Below, piece by piece: positions 33,027 to 41,213 of a DNA stretch of 64,000 bases. The first letter of the stretch is position 1, and each line of letters opens with the position of its first letter. A program made the translations under genes and the position numbers. Location of the stretch: NCBI GenBank assembly GCA_934565415.1, contig CAKTHQ010000003.1:1-64000 (forward strand), read 5' to 3'. A model generated the notes under the pieces. The model was given only the letters and a program-made list of their open reading frames with translations. It made no database searches and was not told the origin of the DNA. The DNA comes from an uncultured Oscillospiraceae bacterium. Lineage in GTDB: Bacteria > Bacillota > Clostridia > Oscillospirales > Oscillospiraceae.

Positions 33027-34454
33027 ATGGAATTGGATGCGGATCTTTTGGCCCGGCAGGAGGCCCGGGAATTGGCAAAGAGAGCAGGGCGGGCCCAGAT
33101 GGTTTTGGAGGAGCTGCCCCAGGAAGCCTTGGATCAAATCGTTTCCGCCATAGCAGAGGCATTTGCCAAAGACGCAGCGGTTTTGGCCAAAATGGCGGTA
33201 GAGGAAACCGGCTTTGGAAACACCCAGGACAAAACGGCAAAGAATCTGTTTGCCAGCCGGCGGGTTTATGAAGCGGTGAAGGACATGAAAACCGTGGGCC
33301 TTCTGCGAAAGGATACAGAAAAGCGCCTGTGGGAAATCGGCGTTCCTGTGGGGGTCATCGGGGCCATTGTCCCCAGCACCAACCCCACCTCCACCGTGTG
33401 CTATAAGGCCATCGTTGCGCTAAAGGCCGGCTGTGCCATTGTGTTTTCGCCCCATCCAAAGGCCCAGAAATGTACCCAAAGGGCGGCAGAGCTGCTATCT
33501 CATGCGGCAGTGGCGGCAGGCGCCCCGGAGGGGTGCATCGGGTGCCTGACAAAGGGGCAAATGGCCGGAACCCAGGAGCTGATGTCTGCCCCGGAAGTAA
33601 GGCTGCTGCTGGCTACCGGCGGCCCAGGTATGGTCCGGGCGGCCTATTCCTCCGGCAAACCGGCCATTGGCGTGGGGGCAGGGAACGGCCCGGCCTATAT
33701 CCACTCCACGGCAGACGTACCCAAGGCCATCGAGGATATTGTGCGGTCCAAGACCTTTGACAATGGCACCGTCTGCGCTTCCGAGCAGAGCATCATTGCG
33801 GAAAAAGGCATGGAGGAAGCGGTACTGCTGGAAGCAAGGCGCCAGGGCATCTACCTTATGGACAAGGATCAGGCAGGGAAGTTATCCAGGCTCCTTTTTA
33901 AGCCTGCCGGAGGCTTAAATCCCCAGGTAGTGGGCAAAACGGCCATTTTCCTGGCGGAAACGGCGGGGTTCACCGTACCCAAGGATACCAAGGTTCTGAT
34001 GGCCCGGGAGCAGGAGGCGGGCCCTACCCGGCCCTACTCTATGGAAAAGCTCTGCCCTGTGCTGGCCTTTTTTGTGATGGACAGCGAGGAGGCGGTGCTG
34101 CAAAAGGCCATTGAGGTCCTGCGGCACGAGGGCAGCGGCCATACCTTTGCCATCCATTGCCGGGACGAAGCGGTGATCCGCAGATTCTCGGAGAAAATTC
34201 CCGTGTCCAGATTCCTTGTCAATGCTCCGGCGGCCCTGGGGGGCATTGGGGCGGCTACCGGGCTGTTCCCGGCGTTGACCCTGGGCTGCGGGGCGGTAGG
34301 GGGCAGCAGCTCCTCCAACAATATTTCCCCTATGGACCTTGTGAATATCCGAAGGGTTGCCTGGGGCCTGGAAGAGAAGCCCCATGTGCCGGAGCCTCCG
34401 GATAATGAGCTTGTAGAGCTGCTGACCCAAAAGATATTGGAGCGGCTGGGGTGA
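33027..34454 (+). CDS. eutE: CoA-acylating acetaldehyde dehydrogenase EutE
   Basis: 475 residues. Converts acetaldehyde, CoA and NAD to acetyl-CoA inside the microcompartment. Nucleotide-binding IGAIVPSTNPTSTV, glycine loop LLLATGGPGMVRAAYSSGKPAIGVG, and catalytic Cys in FDNGTVCASEQS. The C-terminal helix LVELLTQKILERL, after a Pro-rich linker, resembles an encapsulation peptide. GAAGGAGTAG precedes the ATG. Confidence 0.95.
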   Translation: MELDADLLARQEARELAKRAGRAQMVLEELPQEALDQIVSAIAEAFAKDAAVLAKMAVEETGFGNTQDKTAKNLFASRRVYEAVKDMKTVGLLRKDTEKRLWEIGVPVGVIGAIVPSTNPTSTVCYKAIVALKAGCAIVFSPHPKAQKCTQRAAELLSHAAVAAGAPEGCIGCLTKGQMAGTQELMSAPEVRLLLATGGPGMVRAAYSSGKPAIGVGAGNGPAYIHSTADVPKAIEDIVRSKTFDNGTVCASEQSIIAEKGMEEAVLLEARRQGIYLMDKDQAGKLSRLLFKPAGGLNPQVVGKTAIFLAETAGFTVPKDTKVLMAREQEAGPTRPYSMEKLCPVLAFFVMDSEEAVLQKAIEVLRHEGSGHTFAIHCRDEAVIRRFSEKIPVSRFLVNAPAALGGIGAATGLFPALTLGCGAVGGSSSSNNISPMDLVNIRRVAWGLEEKPHVPEPPDNELVELLTQKILERLG

Positions 34455-34464
34455 GGAGGAAACC

Positions 34465-35064
34465 ATGGACCAGGAAGCACTTGTTAAAGCGGTCATAGGC
34501 CGCCTGTTTGTGGAGCTGGAGGCCTCCGGGCGCCATGTGCACCTGACAAAGGAGCAGGCACGGACATTGTTTGGCCACGGCCTGACGCCCAAGCGGCCCC
34601 TGTCCCAACCGGGACAGTTTCTATCCCGGGAGCGGGTGACGGTCCGGGGGCCCAAGGGAGAATTTGCCAATGTGGCGGTGCTGGGCCCGGAGCGGCAGGA
34701 GGGCCAGGTGGAGATTTCTTTGACGGATGCCAGAGCGTTGGGGATACCGGCCCCGATCCGGCTGTCCGGGGACATTGAAGGAACTCCCGGGGCAGAGCTC
34801 CTGGGCCCCAAGGGACGGGTCACCCTGCTGCAGGGCGTTATTGCCGCCAAGCGCCATATCCATTTAACCCCGGAGGCGGCCAAGGCCTTTGGGGTGGAAA
34901 ACGGGCAGACGGTCCGGCTGAAAACCTATACGGAAAGGCCCCTGATTTTTGAGGATGTGGCGGTGCGGGTGAGCCCCCGGTTCGCCCCCTATGCCCACCT
35001 GGACTACGACGAGGCCAACGCCTGCGGTTTTCGGGCAGGGGACCTGGGGAGGATACTGCCATGA
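34465..35064 (+). CDS. pduL: PduL-type phosphotransacylase
   Basis: 199 residues. Transfers the acetyl group from CoA to phosphate, regenerating CoA inside the shell and yielding acetyl-phosphate for ATP. Zinc-binding His motifs GRHVHLTKEQ and AAKRHIHLTPEAA mark the two barrel halves. The N-terminal MDQEALVKAVIGRLFVEL is an amphipathic encapsulation-type helix. It replaces the eutD phosphotransacetylase of enterobacteria. GAGGAAACC lies before the ATG; overlaps the next gene by four bases. Confidence 0.93.
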   Translation: MDQEALVKAVIGRLFVELEASGRHVHLTKEQARTLFGHGLTPKRPLSQPGQFLSRERVTVRGPKGEFANVAVLGPERQEGQVEISLTDARALGIPAPIRLSGDIEGTPGAELLGPKGRVTLLQGVIAAKRHIHLTPEAAKAFGVENGQTVRLKTYTERPLIFEDVAVRVSPRFAPYAHLDYDEANACGFRAGDLGRILP

Positions 35065-35456
35065 ATGCGCTGCTCATTGGCAAAGAGCCTTTGCAGAGTC
35101 TGGGCTTTTCCTATGTAAAGGAGCCGCCATATGATACCGTGGTCATTGGCTCTTTGACCCTGGGGGAGCTGCTGCGGTTTCGGGAGGAGCGGGTCTTGGA
35201 GGCCCTGGCCCAGGGGAAAACCGTGTATCTCTATACCCCGGGCCTTCCCCAGAGCGACAGGAACCGGGCCCTATCCGGAAGCCTGGCGGCTGCCCAGCGG
35301 GAGCTGAAAAACTGGGGGGTGTTGTTTACGGACGGCGGACGGAAGCGGCTTGTTACCGCCGAGGAGGCAAGAGCCTTGAAAGTGCAGGGGAAGCGCCCCG
35401 GGGCTGGGGCGGTATTGACGCCTTTGGCAAAGGAAATTTTGGAGGGAACGAAATGA
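35061..35456 (+). CDS. Unnamed Firmicute eut-operon protein
   Basis: 131 residues, no signal or membrane span. It has a Rossmann-like opening (MNALLIGKEPLQSLGF, then DTVVIGSLTLGELL), an Ala/Gly-rich helix, and a basic tail KVQGKRPGAGAVLTPLAKEIL. It overlaps pduL and eutN by four bases on each side, so it belongs to the operon. Similar-sized proteins of unknown role are known in Firmicute ethanolamine operons. The C-terminal residues AVLTPLAKEIL form a helix of encapsulation-peptide type, which suggests that it is cargo. Confidence 0.55.
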   Translation: MNALLIGKEPLQSLGFSYVKEPPYDTVVIGSLTLGELLRFREERVLEALAQGKTVYLYTPGLPQSDRNRALSGSLAAAQRELKNWGVLFTDGGRKRLVTAEEARALKVQGKRPGAGAVLTPLAKEILEGTK

Positions 35457-35689
35457 AGATCGGAAATGTGGTCGGCTCCATCTGGGCCACGCGGAAGGCA
35501 CAATGCCTGCAGGGGCAGACCTTTTTGGTGGTGGCTTCCGGCAGCGAGGAGCTGGTAGCGGCAGACCAGGTAGGGGCGGGGCCCGGGGACCGGGTACTGC
35601 TGGCCACGGGAACGGTGGCTTCCCGGTACTGTATGGATGCACCGGTGGATGCTGCCGTGGTGGCAATTTTGGACAGCAAGAAGGAGTAA
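35453..35689 (+). CDS. eutN: Microcompartment vertex protein EutN
   Basis: 78 residues, shorter than most EutN/CcmL proteins (90-100) but with the fold signature MKIGNVVGSIWATRKAQCLQG, VAADQVGAGPGDRVLLATGT and the C-terminal PVDAAVVAILD. Pentamers of this family cap the shell vertices. Overlaps the upstream gene by four bases. Confidence 0.92.
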   Translation: MKIGNVVGSIWATRKAQCLQGQTFLVVASGSEELVAADQVGAGPGDRVLLATGTVASRYCMDAPVDAAVVAILDSKKE

Positions 35690-35690
35690 A

Positions 35691-36758
35691 ATGTCATTTC
35701 ACGAAGTACTCATTGCCGTGATGGCCCTGTTTGCCTGCTTGGGCGCCGTGGACAGGATCCTGGGGAACCGCTTCGGTTTGGGAACCCGATTTGAAGAGGG
35801 CATCCTTTCCATGGGCTCCCTGGCTCTGGCTATGGTAGGAATTGTCACGCTGGCCCCCGTTCTGGCGGCAATTCTAAAGCCGGTGGTGGTGCCTCTGTAT
35901 GGCCTTTTGGGGGCAGACCCGGCCATGTTTGCCGGGACCATTCTGGCCTGCGATATGGGCGGCGGCCAGCTGGCGCGGGAGCTGACGCTTAATCCCCAGG
36001 CGGCGGCCCTGGGTGGGGTGATTACCGGCTCCATGCTGGGGGCCACGGTGGTATTTACCATTCCCGTTGCCATGGGAATTTTGGAAAAGAGGGACCACCC
36101 GGCTATGGCAAAGGGAATTCTGTGCGGCATGGTGGCCATTCCCTTTGGGGTGCTGGCAGGAGGACTGACGGCAGGCTATCGGGTATCCATGGTTTTGCGG
36201 AACCTGGTACCCATTGTGCTCATTGCTGTCTTGATTGCCATAGGGCTTTGGCGGGCGGAGCGGAAAATGGTGGCGGCCTTTGTGACCTTCGGAAAGATCG
36301 TAGTGGCGGTGGTGACTCTGGGGCTGGCGGCGGCCATTACTCAGGCGTTGACGGGCTTTGTACTCATCCCGGGCCTGGCGCCTATCTCCGAGGGCTTTGA
36401 AACTGTGGGCACCATCGCCATCGTCCTGGCCGGGGCCTTTCCATTGGTATATGTGCTGACCGGGTGGCTGCAAAAGCCATTGATGGCCCTGGGCAGACTC
36501 TTAAATATCAACGAGGCTGCTTCGGCAGGGCTCATTGCCTCCCTGGCCAATTCCATCGCCACCTTCGGCATGGTTAAGGATATGGACGAGCGGGGGAAAA
36601 TCGTGAATATTGCCTTTGCCGTCCCGGCGGCCTTCGTCTTCGGCGACCACCTGGGCTTTGCCGCAGGCTTTGCGCCGGAGCTGTTGCCGGCTATGATCGT
36701 AGGGAAATTAACCGGCGGCATATTTGCGGTGGGGTTTGCTCTGCTGGTGACACGGTAA
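35691..36758 (+). CDS. eutH: Ethanolamine transporter EutH
   Basis: 355 residues with about ten membrane helices. EutH motifs: GTILACDMGGGQLARELT (about 83-100), GVITGSMLGATVVFTIPV, and NIAFAVPAAFVFGDHLGFAAGF near the C-terminus. Takes up ethanolamine. ATG 35691 directly follows the eutN stop with AAGAAGGAG upstream; the longer frame from 35637 reads antisense-like sequence inside eutN and is rejected. Last gene of the eut operon; no terminator is seen before the metG promoter. Confidence 0.94.
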   Translation: MSFHEVLIAVMALFACLGAVDRILGNRFGLGTRFEEGILSMGSLALAMVGIVTLAPVLAAILKPVVVPLYGLLGADPAMFAGTILACDMGGGQLARELTLNPQAAALGGVITGSMLGATVVFTIPVAMGILEKRDHPAMAKGILCGMVAIPFGVLAGGLTAGYRVSMVLRNLVPIVLIAVLIAIGLWRAERKMVAAFVTFGKIVVAVVTLGLAAAITQALTGFVLIPGLAPISEGFETVGTIAIVLAGAFPLVYVLTGWLQKPLMALGRLLNINEAASAGLIASLANSIATFGMVKDMDERGKIVNIAFAVPAAFVFGDHLGFAAGFAPELLPAMIVGKLTGGIFAVGFALLVTR

Positions 36759-36767
36759 AAAACTCCC

Positions 36768-36797
36768 TTGACAAATGCAATTATAACAGGCTATAAT
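36768..36797 (+). promoter_or_regulatory. Sigma-A promoter of metG
   Basis: TTGACA (36768-36773) and TATAAT (36792-36797), 18-base spacer. Transcription would start near 36804, just before the T-box leader. Confidence 0.8.
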
Positions 36798-36809
36798 AAA
36801 CACCAATAA

Positions 36810-37016
36810 AGGCAAAGAAGAGAAGAGTAAGCCAAGGAACCGTTCAGAGAGCCCCGGTTAGCTGGAAAGGGGTACGGGAAGCTGGCCCAACATGGTCTTG
36901 GAGCCGAAGGGTCGATAGGTAGGCCTTTCCGGGGTGCGCCCGTTACAGCGGCAACGAGTTACAAATCAAGGTGGTACCGCGTCAATTCTTGTCGCCCTTG
37001 GGTTTCCCCAGGGCGA
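36810..37016 (+). promoter_or_regulatory. T-box riboswitch (Met specifier) controlling metG
   Basis: The T-box sequence AAGGTGGTACCGCG lies at 36968-36981, with TGGT to pair the tRNA acceptor end. Stem I begins around AGAGAGC (36846-36852) and contains GCTGGAA. The likely specifier codon is ATG (36892-36894), followed by a purine, which matches methionyl-tRNA. A terminator hairpin TCGCCCT...AGGGCGA (36992-37016) with a T-rich tail follows and competes with the antiterminator. Uncharged tRNA-Met would turn on metG. Confidence 0.92.
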
Positions 37017-37043
37017 TTTTCTATTTTTAAAGGAGGTTTTTCT

Positions 37044-39002
37044 ATGTGTAATGCCTGCAAAGGAAAGTTTTACATTACCACACCCATCTATTATCCCTCG
37101 GCCAAGCTGCATATCGGCCATACCTATTGCACCGTGGCCACCGACGCCATGGCCAGGTTCAAGCGGCTCCAGGGCTACGATGTCATGTTCCTGACCGGCA
37201 CCGACGAGCACGGCCAGAAGATCGAGGACAAAGCCAAGGACGCCGGTGTGACGCCTCAGCAGTTTGTGGATAACATCGTAGAGGGCCCCGGCGGCGTGCT
37301 GGACCTGTGGAAGCTGATGAACATCTCCTACGACCGGTTCATCCGCACTACCGACGACTACCATGTGGAGGCCATCCAGAAGATCTTCAAGAAGATGCAC
37401 GACAATGGGGACATCTACAAGGGCACCTACAAGGGCAAGTACTGCAAGCCCTGCGAGAGCTTCTGGACCGAGAGCCAGCTGGTGGACGGCAAATGCCCCG
37501 ACTGCGGCCGGGAGGTCCAGGACGCGGAGGAGGAGGCCTACTTCTTCCGCCTGAGCAAGTATGCCGACCGGGTCCGGGATCTGCTGGAGAACACCGACTT
37601 CCTGGAGCCCCGGAGCCGGGTAAACGAAATGGTCAACAACTTCATCAAGCCGGGCCTGGAGGACCTGTGTGTCTCCCGTACCAGCTTTACCTGGGGCGTG
37701 CCTGTGGACTTTGACCCGGGCCATGTGGTGTATGTGTGGATCGATGCCCTCTTCAATTACATGACCGCCCTGGGCTTTGAAAACGACCGGTATCACGATC
37801 TGGAAAAGTTCTGGCCTGCCGATGTGCACTTTGTGGGCAAGGAGATTGTCCGGTTCCACTCCATCATCTGGCCCGCCATGCTCATGAGCCTGAATCTGCC
37901 CCTGCCAAAGAAGGTCTTTGGCCACGGCTGGCTGCTGCTGGACGGCGGCAAGATGAGCAAGTCCAAGGGCAACGTGGTGGACCCCTATGTGCTGGCCCAG
38001 CGCTTCGGCGTGGATGCCCTGCGGTTCTTCCTGCTGCGGACCTTCCCCTTCGGCTCCGACGGCAACTTCTCCAATGAATCTTTGATTTCCACCATCAACG
38101 TGGACCTGGCCAACGACCTGGGCAACCTGGTCAGCCGGACCGTCGCCATGGCCCAGAAGTACTTTGGGGAGCATCTGCCCGCCGAACAGGTGGAAGACGC
38201 CGAGAAGGACGCCGAGCTTGTAAATATGGTATCCACTCTGCGGGACCGGTACGAGGAGCAGATGGAAAAGTTTGCCTTCCAGAATGCCCTGGCGGAGGTC
38301 TTTAAGGTCATCTCCCGGGCCAACAAGTATATCGACGAGAACGCCCCCTGGGTGCTGGCCAAGGACGAAAGCCAGAAGCCCCGGCTTGCAAGAGTCCTGT
38401 ATAACCTGCTGGAAACCGTTCGCATCTGCGGCGGCCTGCTGCAGCCCTTTATGCCCGATACCGCTTGCGAAATCGGCAAGCGCCTGGGCGGCGCCGGCAT
38501 GACCTGGGATACGCTGAATGTCTTCGGTACCCTGAGCCGGGAGGCTGCCACCGTGGCCGGCCCCGCTCTGTTCCCCAGAATCGACATGGACAAGGAGCTG
38601 GCCGAGCTGGAGGCCCTGAACAAGCCCGCGGTACCTCCCCTGGAAATTGAGCCCTACACGGAAGAAAGCGTGGATTTTGATACCTTCTGCCGCAACGAAC
38701 TCCGGGCCGTGAAGGTCAAGGCCTGTGAGGCAGTAAAGAAGAGCGACAAGCTCCTGCAGTTCACCCTGGACGACGGCACCGGCACCGACCGCCAGATTCT
38801 CTCCGGCATTGCAAAGTACTACAAGCCGGAAGAGCTGGTAGGCAAGACCCTGGTGGCCATCACCAACCTGCCCCCCAGAAAGATGATGGGTAGGCTTTCC
38901 GCCGGTATGCTCCTCAGCGCTGTCCACAAGGAAAACGGCGAAGAAAAGCTGAACCTGGTGATTCTCTCCGACAGCATCCCCGCCGGGGCCAAGCTGTGCT
39001 GA
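37044..39002 (+). CDS. metG: Methionyl-tRNA synthetase
   Basis: 652 residues. Class I synthetase: HIGH at residues 23-26, the zinc knuckle CKPCESFW...CPDCGRE (about 132-153), and KMSKS in GGKMSKSKGN (about 297). The anticodon-binding helical domain follows, and a C-terminal EMAP/Trbp111-type tRNA-binding domain (about 545-652, with LPPRKMMGRLSAGML). AAAGGAGG lies before the ATG. The T-box upstream names Met. A long open frame on the opposite strand is a codon-bias shadow. Confidence 0.97.
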   Translation: MCNACKGKFYITTPIYYPSAKLHIGHTYCTVATDAMARFKRLQGYDVMFLTGTDEHGQKIEDKAKDAGVTPQQFVDNIVEGPGGVLDLWKLMNISYDRFIRTTDDYHVEAIQKIFKKMHDNGDIYKGTYKGKYCKPCESFWTESQLVDGKCPDCGREVQDAEEEAYFFRLSKYADRVRDLLENTDFLEPRSRVNEMVNNFIKPGLEDLCVSRTSFTWGVPVDFDPGHVVYVWIDALFNYMTALGFENDRYHDLEKFWPADVHFVGKEIVRFHSIIWPAMLMSLNLPLPKKVFGHGWLLLDGGKMSKSKGNVVDPYVLAQRFGVDALRFFLLRTFPFGSDGNFSNESLISTINVDLANDLGNLVSRTVAMAQKYFGEHLPAEQVEDAEKDAELVNMVSTLRDRYEEQMEKFAFQNALAEVFKVISRANKYIDENAPWVLAKDESQKPRLARVLYNLLETVRICGGLLQPFMPDTACEIGKRLGGAGMTWDTLNVFGTLSREAATVAGPALFPRIDMDKELAELEALNKPAVPPLEIEPYTEESVDFDTFCRNELRAVKVKACEAVKKSDKLLQFTLDDGTGTDRQILSGIAKYYKPEELVGKTLVAITNLPPRKMMGRLSAGMLLSAVHKENGEEKLNLVILSDSIPAGAKLC

Positions 39003-39111
39003 GCCCCGGGGAAATCCGTCCTTTGGACGGGTGAAATCTGCCTGCGGCGGGAGAGAGAACGAATTATATTTCATCCGCTTTGATTTTTTTAAGTTCTATT
39101 GCTCATAGCAT

Positions 39112-39147
39112 GGGGCTGCTGCGAATTTATTTTGCGGCGGCCCCTTT
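39112..39147 (+). terminator. Terminator after metG
   Basis: GGGGCTGCTGC (39112-39122) pairs, with G-T wobbles, with GCGGCGGCCCC (39134-39144) and is followed by TTTGTAAATTTT. Related to the hairpin at 17994-18028. Confidence 0.72.
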
Positions 39148-39167
39148 GTAAATTTTAGCAAGCATCG

Positions 39168-39196
39168 TTGCCTTTTGGGGCAAACTATGGTAGGAT
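39168..39196 (+). promoter_or_regulatory. Promoter of nadE
   Basis: TTGCCT (39168-39173) and TAGGAT (39191-39196) with a 17-base spacer; the start codon is 29 bases on. Confidence 0.45.
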
Positions 39197-39225
39197 ATGG
39201 AAAGAAAACGATGGAGGGGTCAGAT

Positions 39226-41166
39226 ATGCTGGAATTCATTCGCATTGCCTGTATTGTGCCGAAGCTTACCCTGGGGGACCCAATGGGAAACGCCATGGAA
39301 ATTGGTGCTTGGCTGCAAAAGGCTGACAAGGCCGGGGCGGACCTGGCGGTGTTTCCGGAGCTGTGCCTGACGGGCTACACCTGCCAGGACCTGTTTTTCC
39401 AGGATGCGCTGCAAAAGGGCAGCCTGAGGGGGCTGGAAGCGATTTTGGAAATGTCCAAAGACTGCCCTAAGCTGACGGCAGTGGTGGGCCTGCCGGTGAC
39501 GGTGGGATGCCGGATGTTCAATTGCGCCGCGGTGCTGCGGGATGGACAAGTTTACGGTCTGGTACCCAAAACCTATTTGCCCAACTACAATGAGTTCTAC
39601 GAAAAGCGGTGGTTTGCTTCCGGCGGGGATCTGGACCGGGACTATGCGACCCTGACGCTCTCCGGAAAAGAAGTGGAAGTTCCCATTTGTTCACAGGGCC
39701 TGTTCGCCATTGGGGATGGGGCTGTTTTGGGCATCGAAATCTGCGAGGACCTGTGGACCCCGGTGCCCCCGTCTTCTCTGTTGGCTCTGGGCGGGGCAGA
39801 GGTCATCGTGAACCTGTCCGCCTCCAACGAGACCATCGGCAAGCGGGCCTATCGGCGAAGCTTGGTCAGTCACCAGTCCGCAGCCCTGACCGGCATCTAT
39901 GCCTATGCCTCTGCCGGGGCAGGGGAGAGCAGCCAGGACCTCATCTTTTCCGGCCAGTGCCTCATTGCCCAGAATGGGCAAATGCTGGCCGAAAGCAAAG
40001 AGCCGATCGTCACCGAGGGAATGGTGATTGCCGACTGCGACCTGGGGGCCATCCGGGCGGACCGGCGGAAGAACAAATGCTTTGGGGACAATGCTGCCCT
40101 CCTGGTGCCGGAAGCCCTGCCGGAAACCCGGGTTTCAACGGTACCCCTGCGCAGCGACGGCAGCCTGTTAAGGCTCAACAAGCTCCCCTTTGTCCCGGAA
40201 GGGAAGGAGGACCGGTTCGAGCGCTGCATGGAAATTTTCCGGATGCAGGTGGCGGGCCTGAAGCGCAGATTGGGGGCCATCGGCTCCAAGACCGTGGTGG
40301 GCATTTCCGGCGGCCTGGATTCTACCCTGGCGCTGCTTGTCACCGTGGAAGCCATGCGCCAGCTGGGACGGCCGGCCTCGGATGTATACGGCGTGACCAT
40401 GCCCTGCTACGGCACCTCCGACCGGACATACCGGAACTCCCTGGAGCTCATGGAAAAGCTGGGGGTTTCCTGTAAGGAAGTGAACATTCGCCAAGCGGTG
40501 GACATTCACTTTACGGACATCGGCCACGATAAGACTGTTTTGAACGGCACCTACGAGAATGCCCAGGCCCGGGAGCGGACCCAAATCCTTATGGACTACG
40601 CCAGCGTGGTGGGGGGCATCGTCATCGGTACCGGGGACCTGAGCGAACTGGCTCTGGGCTGGTGCACCTACAACGGCGACCATATGAGTATGTACGGCGT
40701 AAACGCCTCCATTCCCAAGACCCTGATCCGCTGGATGATTGCGGCCATTGCGGAGGCTCCGGATTTTGCCCCTGCCCGGGCGGTGCTGGAGGATATTCTG
40801 GATACGCCCATTTCCCCGGAGCTCCTGCCCCCGGATGCCAGCGGCAAGATCAGCCAGTACACGGAGGATCTGGTAGGCCCCTACGCCCTCCACGATTTTT
40901 TCCTCTACTATATGCTGCGGTTCGGCTTTGCTCCCAAAAAGATTTTCACCCTGGCATTGCGGGCCTTTGAAAAGGACTTTGACCGGGAGACCGTTAAAAA
41001 GTGGATGAAAGCCTTCTACCGCCGGTTCTTTACCCAGCAATTCAAGCGCAGCTGCCTGCCGGATGGGGTCAAGGTAGGTTCCGTCTGCCTGAGCCCCCGG
41101 GGAGACTGGCGGATGCCCAGCGACGCCGTGGGCAAGCTGTGGTTACGGGAAGTGGAAGAGCTGTAA
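39226..41166 (+). CDS. nadE: Glutamine-dependent NAD+ synthetase
   Basis: 646 residues. Two domains: an N-terminal nitrilase-type glutaminase (Glu in FPELCLTGYT, Lys in PKTYLPNYNEFYE, catalytic Cys in GIEICEDLW) and a C-terminal ATP-pyrophosphatase NAD synthetase with the P-loop GISGGLDSTLALL and TGDLSELALGW. Amidates deamido-NAD. Start at ATG 39226 because GGAGGGG sits at 39214-39219; the ATG at 39211 overlaps that site. Single-gene unit closed by a terminator. Confidence 0.96.
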   Translation: MLEFIRIACIVPKLTLGDPMGNAMEIGAWLQKADKAGADLAVFPELCLTGYTCQDLFFQDALQKGSLRGLEAILEMSKDCPKLTAVVGLPVTVGCRMFNCAAVLRDGQVYGLVPKTYLPNYNEFYEKRWFASGGDLDRDYATLTLSGKEVEVPICSQGLFAIGDGAVLGIEICEDLWTPVPPSSLLALGGAEVIVNLSASNETIGKRAYRRSLVSHQSAALTGIYAYASAGAGESSQDLIFSGQCLIAQNGQMLAESKEPIVTEGMVIADCDLGAIRADRRKNKCFGDNAALLVPEALPETRVSTVPLRSDGSLLRLNKLPFVPEGKEDRFERCMEIFRMQVAGLKRRLGAIGSKTVVGISGGLDSTLALLVTVEAMRQLGRPASDVYGVTMPCYGTSDRTYRNSLELMEKLGVSCKEVNIRQAVDIHFTDIGHDKTVLNGTYENAQARERTQILMDYASVVGGIVIGTGDLSELALGWCTYNGDHMSMYGVNASIPKTLIRWMIAAIAEAPDFAPARAVLEDILDTPISPELLPPDASGKISQYTEDLVGPYALHDFFLYYMLRFGFAPKKIFTLALRAFEKDFDRETVKKWMKAFYRRFFTQQFKRSCLPDGVKVGSVCLSPRGDWRMPSDAVGKLWLREVEEL

Positions 41167-41171
41167 CAGAA

Positions 41172-41203
41172 AGCGCCTCGCCAAAACTGGCGGGGCGCTG
41201 TTT
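41172..41203 (+). terminator. Rho-independent terminator after nadE
   Basis: AGCGCCTCGCCA and TGGCGGGGCGCT (41172-41199) with AAAA loop, then GTTTG. It also lies at the convergent end of the hydrolase gene. Confidence 0.8.
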
Positions 41204-41213
41204 GCTGCTGTGC

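Noticed and set aside
36966..39074. Very long open frame on the minus strand opposite metG
   Set aside because: Its product is rich in Gly, His, Leu and Gln with no domain, and it mirrors the third-position GC bias of metG; the plus strand has all synthetase motifs.
39175..39225. Longer N-terminus for nadE
   Set aside because: The upstream in-frame codons overlap the promoter and the GGAGGGG site; ATG 39226 gives the normal domain start.
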